From Lentisphaeria bacterium UBA1724 (GTDB lineage: Bacteria; Verrucomicrobiota; Lentisphaeria; Oligosphaerales; Oligosphaeraceae), in the NCBI GenBank assembly GCA_002315885.1, contig DCIO01000120.1, positions 51,651-58,656 on the forward strand: a stretch of DNA of 7,006 nt, written 5' to 3'. This document shows positions 5,575 to 7,006 of this stretch, one piece after another (position 1 is the first letter of the stretch; the number at the start of each line of letters is the position of its first letter). Below the pieces are notes generated by a model. It searched no databases and was not told the DNA's origin. It was given only the letters and a program-made list of their open reading frames with translations. A program made the position numbers and the translations under genes.

Positions 5575-6861
5575 ATGAGCAACCGTTTTTTTCAATTTGT
5601 CGCCACTCTGCTTTGCGTTCTTAGTTTGAATGGATTTGCAGGTGGCTTTCAGTTATACTGTGAGAGTTCCCCCGACATGTTAGGTACCGCAGGTGCTGGT
5701 GTAGCCTCTGGCAAGCGTGCCAGTTCTGCCTGGTACAGTCCTGCGGCGACGATTGACATTGACCGTCCCACATTTACGGCTGGTGGTTCTGCGATACGTC
5801 TGACGATTGACTACACCACGAGCTACAGCAATGACAACATTGACGAGCAACCCCGTTACACTGGATTCTTCTATGGCGTATTGCCCTTGAACGAGGATTT
5901 GCGTCTGAACCTGGCGGTAAATGCCCCCTACGGTATGATTACGCAATGGGACTCTGACAGCGAGCTATCCGCTTTGGGGACCTACACCAACCTGCGTGTC
6001 TGCTACATTTCTCCCAGCTTAACCTACCGTCTCACCGACCAGCTCTCCATTGCGGCGGGTCCCAACATGGCGATTGGCGTGGCGCGTCTTGCCAATTATA
6101 TCCACATGTCCGAGCGCACTGGTGGCATGTTCCCCGACAACAAGAACTACCTCTCCGCGGAGGAAATCGGCTTCGGTGGCTTCCTGGCGGCGTACTACAA
6201 ACTCAATGAGGAATGGGCGTTCGCGGGAAAATACCAGAGCAAGATCCACATGAACTTCGAAGGCGAGAATAACTATCGCTATGGCACCAACACTTACACC
6301 ATTCCTGGATACGGTCCAATCACGCAATTCATCGAAGGTGATGTCAGCGCCCATATCGACATGCCCGCCAGCCTGGCACTAGGTATCCGCAACAACTCCT
6401 TCGAGCGCTGGACCTTCCTCTTTGACGCAGTCTGGACGCAGTGGTCCAGCTACAAGGACATGAACATTTCCTTCGAAAAATACCCCGGCACTGACAAACC
6501 CGGCAAGACCGACAACCCCCGCGACTGGGATGACGTGTGGTCCTACCACTTCGGCGTAGAATACCAACTCACCGAAAAATGGCTCCTCCGATGCGGTTTC
6601 GAATATGACAACACCCCCGCAAACGACCGCTATCTCTCACCTGAAATGCCCGACTCCGACAAGTGGGTCGCCGCAGTGGGTGTGGGCTACCAGGATGACC
6701 ACTGGGGTTTCGACCTAAGCTACGGCTACACACACTTCAACAAGGTAAAACTGGGAACGGAAACCGCTAAGAAAGCCGGAACCGCCACAGATCCCGCAGA
6801 ACGGGGACTCTTCGAAACCGAATGCCATATCCTATCATTCAGCTTGACCTACAAGTTCTAA
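5575..6861 (+). CDS. FadL/OmpP1/TodX-family outer-membrane transport protein
   Basis: A 428-residue outer-membrane beta-barrel of the family that carries long-chain fatty acids and other hydrophobic compounds. A signal peptide occupies residues 1-22 (hydrophobic FVATLLCVLSL, then NGFA). The mature protein would begin GGFQLY, the usual FadL N-terminus that forms the hatch plugging the barrel. SSAWYSPAATID (50-61) matches the conserved region whose core is NPA in most members; here it is SPA. VNAPYGMITQWDSDS (113-127) and ISPSLTYRLTDQLSIAAG (143-160) are strong family blocks. The C-terminus is SLTYKF, with the terminal Phe recognised by the Bam complex. Length agrees with the family. ATG 5575 is preferred over an in-frame TTG at 5566. 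Neither has an SD; the 30 bases upstream are pyrimidine-rich. The gene is transcribed divergently from the flavoprotein gene and is followed by a strong hairpin. The substrate cannot be predicted. Confidence 0.95.
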   Translation: MSNRFFQFVATLLCVLSLNGFAGGFQLYCESSPDMLGTAGAGVASGKRASSAWYSPAATIDIDRPTFTAGGSAIRLTIDYTTSYSNDNIDEQPRYTGFFYGVLPLNEDLRLNLAVNAPYGMITQWDSDSELSALGTYTNLRVCYISPSLTYRLTDQLSIAAGPNMAIGVARLANYIHMSERTGGMFPDNKNYLSAEEIGFGGFLAAYYKLNEEWAFAGKYQSKIHMNFEGENNYRYGTNTYTIPGYGPITQFIEGDVSAHIDMPASLALGIRNNSFERWTFLFDAVWTQWSSYKDMNISFEKYPGTDKPGKTDNPRDWDDVWSYHFGVEYQLTEKWLLRCGFEYDNTPANDRYLSPEMPDSDKWVAAVGVGYQDDHWGFDLSYGYTHFNKVKLGTETAKKAGTATDPAERGLFETECHILSFSLTYKF

Positions 6862-6883
6862 GAGCCTAGCATACCCAATATCA

Positions 6884-6919
6884 AAACGGCGATGGTGAAA
6901 AAACACACCATCGCCGTTT
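6884..6919. terminator. Perfect 14-bp stem hairpin, probable bidirectional terminator
   Basis: AAACGGCGATGGTG (6884-6897) pairs perfectly with CACCATCGCCGTTT (6906-6919) around an 8-base A-rich loop. It begins 22 bases after the FadL stop. There is no long T-run, only TTTG then TTATT on the plus strand and TTTTGATATT on the minus strand, but the stem ends in A/T pairs on both sides. Its position between the FadL gene and an apparent converging reading frame fits termination in both directions. Confidence 0.8.
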
Positions 6920-6922
6920 GCG

Positions 6923-6994
6923 TTATTCAATCATCCAGTAGGAGGTGCATTCCCCCTTTTTCTCTCGCAAGGCCAGACTCTTAAGAGTTCGGCC
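6923..6994 (-). CDS. Possible 3' end of a converging minus-strand gene (fragment)
   Basis: On the minus strand a frame of 23 codons ends at TAA 6923-6925 and reads GRTLKSLALREKKGECTSYW followed by MIE. The composition is protein-like and the stop lies 3 bases from the hairpin at 6884-6919, as expected of a converging gene end. Upstream, an in-frame TAG (6995-6997) appears inside the 14-base tandem repeat at 6982-7006. The true frame may therefore enter from another phase, be broken by the repeat, or not exist. The rest lies outside the window. I do not recognise the protein. Confidence 0.25.
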   Translation of the reverse strand, partial: GRTLKSLALREKKGECTSYWMIE

Positions 6995-7006
6995 CTAAGA
7001 GTTCGG
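6971..7006. repeat. Palindrome and 14-bp tandem repeat at the window end
   Basis: TAAGAGTTCGGCCC at 6982-6995 is followed directly by a second copy of its first 11 bases at 6996-7006, where the window ends. The first unit also forms the right half of a 24-base palindrome at 6971-6994: GGCC and the perfect 12-mer ACTCTTAAGAGT, with two mismatched base pairs between them. Like the array at the window start it combines a hairpin with direct repetition, but the two sequences are not clearly related. Confidence 0.7.

Noticed and set aside
6940..6947. SD-like AGGAGGTG on the plus strand
   Set aside because: No ATG, GTG or TTG start at suitable distance leads into an open frame. The same bases are Thr-Ser-Tyr codons of the possible minus-strand gene tail, so the match is probably chance.

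Overview
The window reads as chromosomal DNA of a Gram-negative bacterium. The evidence is a FadL-type outer-membrane barrel with a signal peptide and a C-terminal Phe. An iron-sulfur flavoprotein of the kind common in anaerobes, and a large carbohydrate-active enzyme, fit an anaerobic or gut-type polysaccharide degrader, possibly of the PVC group; that placement is inference and weak. Base composition is moderate, a little over half G+C by eye. Some minus-strand genes have purine-rich Shine-Dalgarno (SD) sites, whereas the plus-strand gene has none.

Layout. Positions 1-100 hold a short array of hairpin-forming repeats with no gene. From 5371 down to 117 runs a co-directional minus-strand block. 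In transcription order it holds a flavodoxin-fold iron-sulfur flavoprotein (5371-4748), a PPP-family (PP1/PP2A-like) phosphatase (4653-3694, start uncertain), a large six-hairpin-type glycosidase without signal peptide (3629-1095), a GNAT acetyltransferase (1088-582) and an unrecognised 140-residue ORF (539-117). The glycosidase-GNAT gap is only 6 bases, so at least those two are probably co-transcribed. The other gaps are 94, 64 and 42 bases. A 35-base tandem repeat of a 7-mer covers the GNAT stop codon.

Between 5372 and 5574 lies a divergent intergenic region. It carries a 21-bp interrupted palindrome and a wider 10-bp inverted pair, both good candidates for operators. To its right the FadL-family gene (5575-6861) runs on the plus strand and ends before a perfect 14-bp-stem hairpin (6884-6919). 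Beyond that hairpin, the last few dozen bases look like the tail of a converging minus-strand gene interrupted by a small tandem repeat with a palindrome, cut by the window end.

How the genes work together is not obvious. The minus-strand block combines redox, phosphoester, glycan and acyl-transfer enzymes, all predicted cytoplasmic, while FadL would move hydrophobic compounds across the outer membrane. No mobile element, CRISPR array, tRNA or rRNA was seen. The least conventional items are the phosphatase with Asp in place of the usual GNHE Asn, the unclassified intracellular glycosidase, and the small repeats and palindromes between genes.
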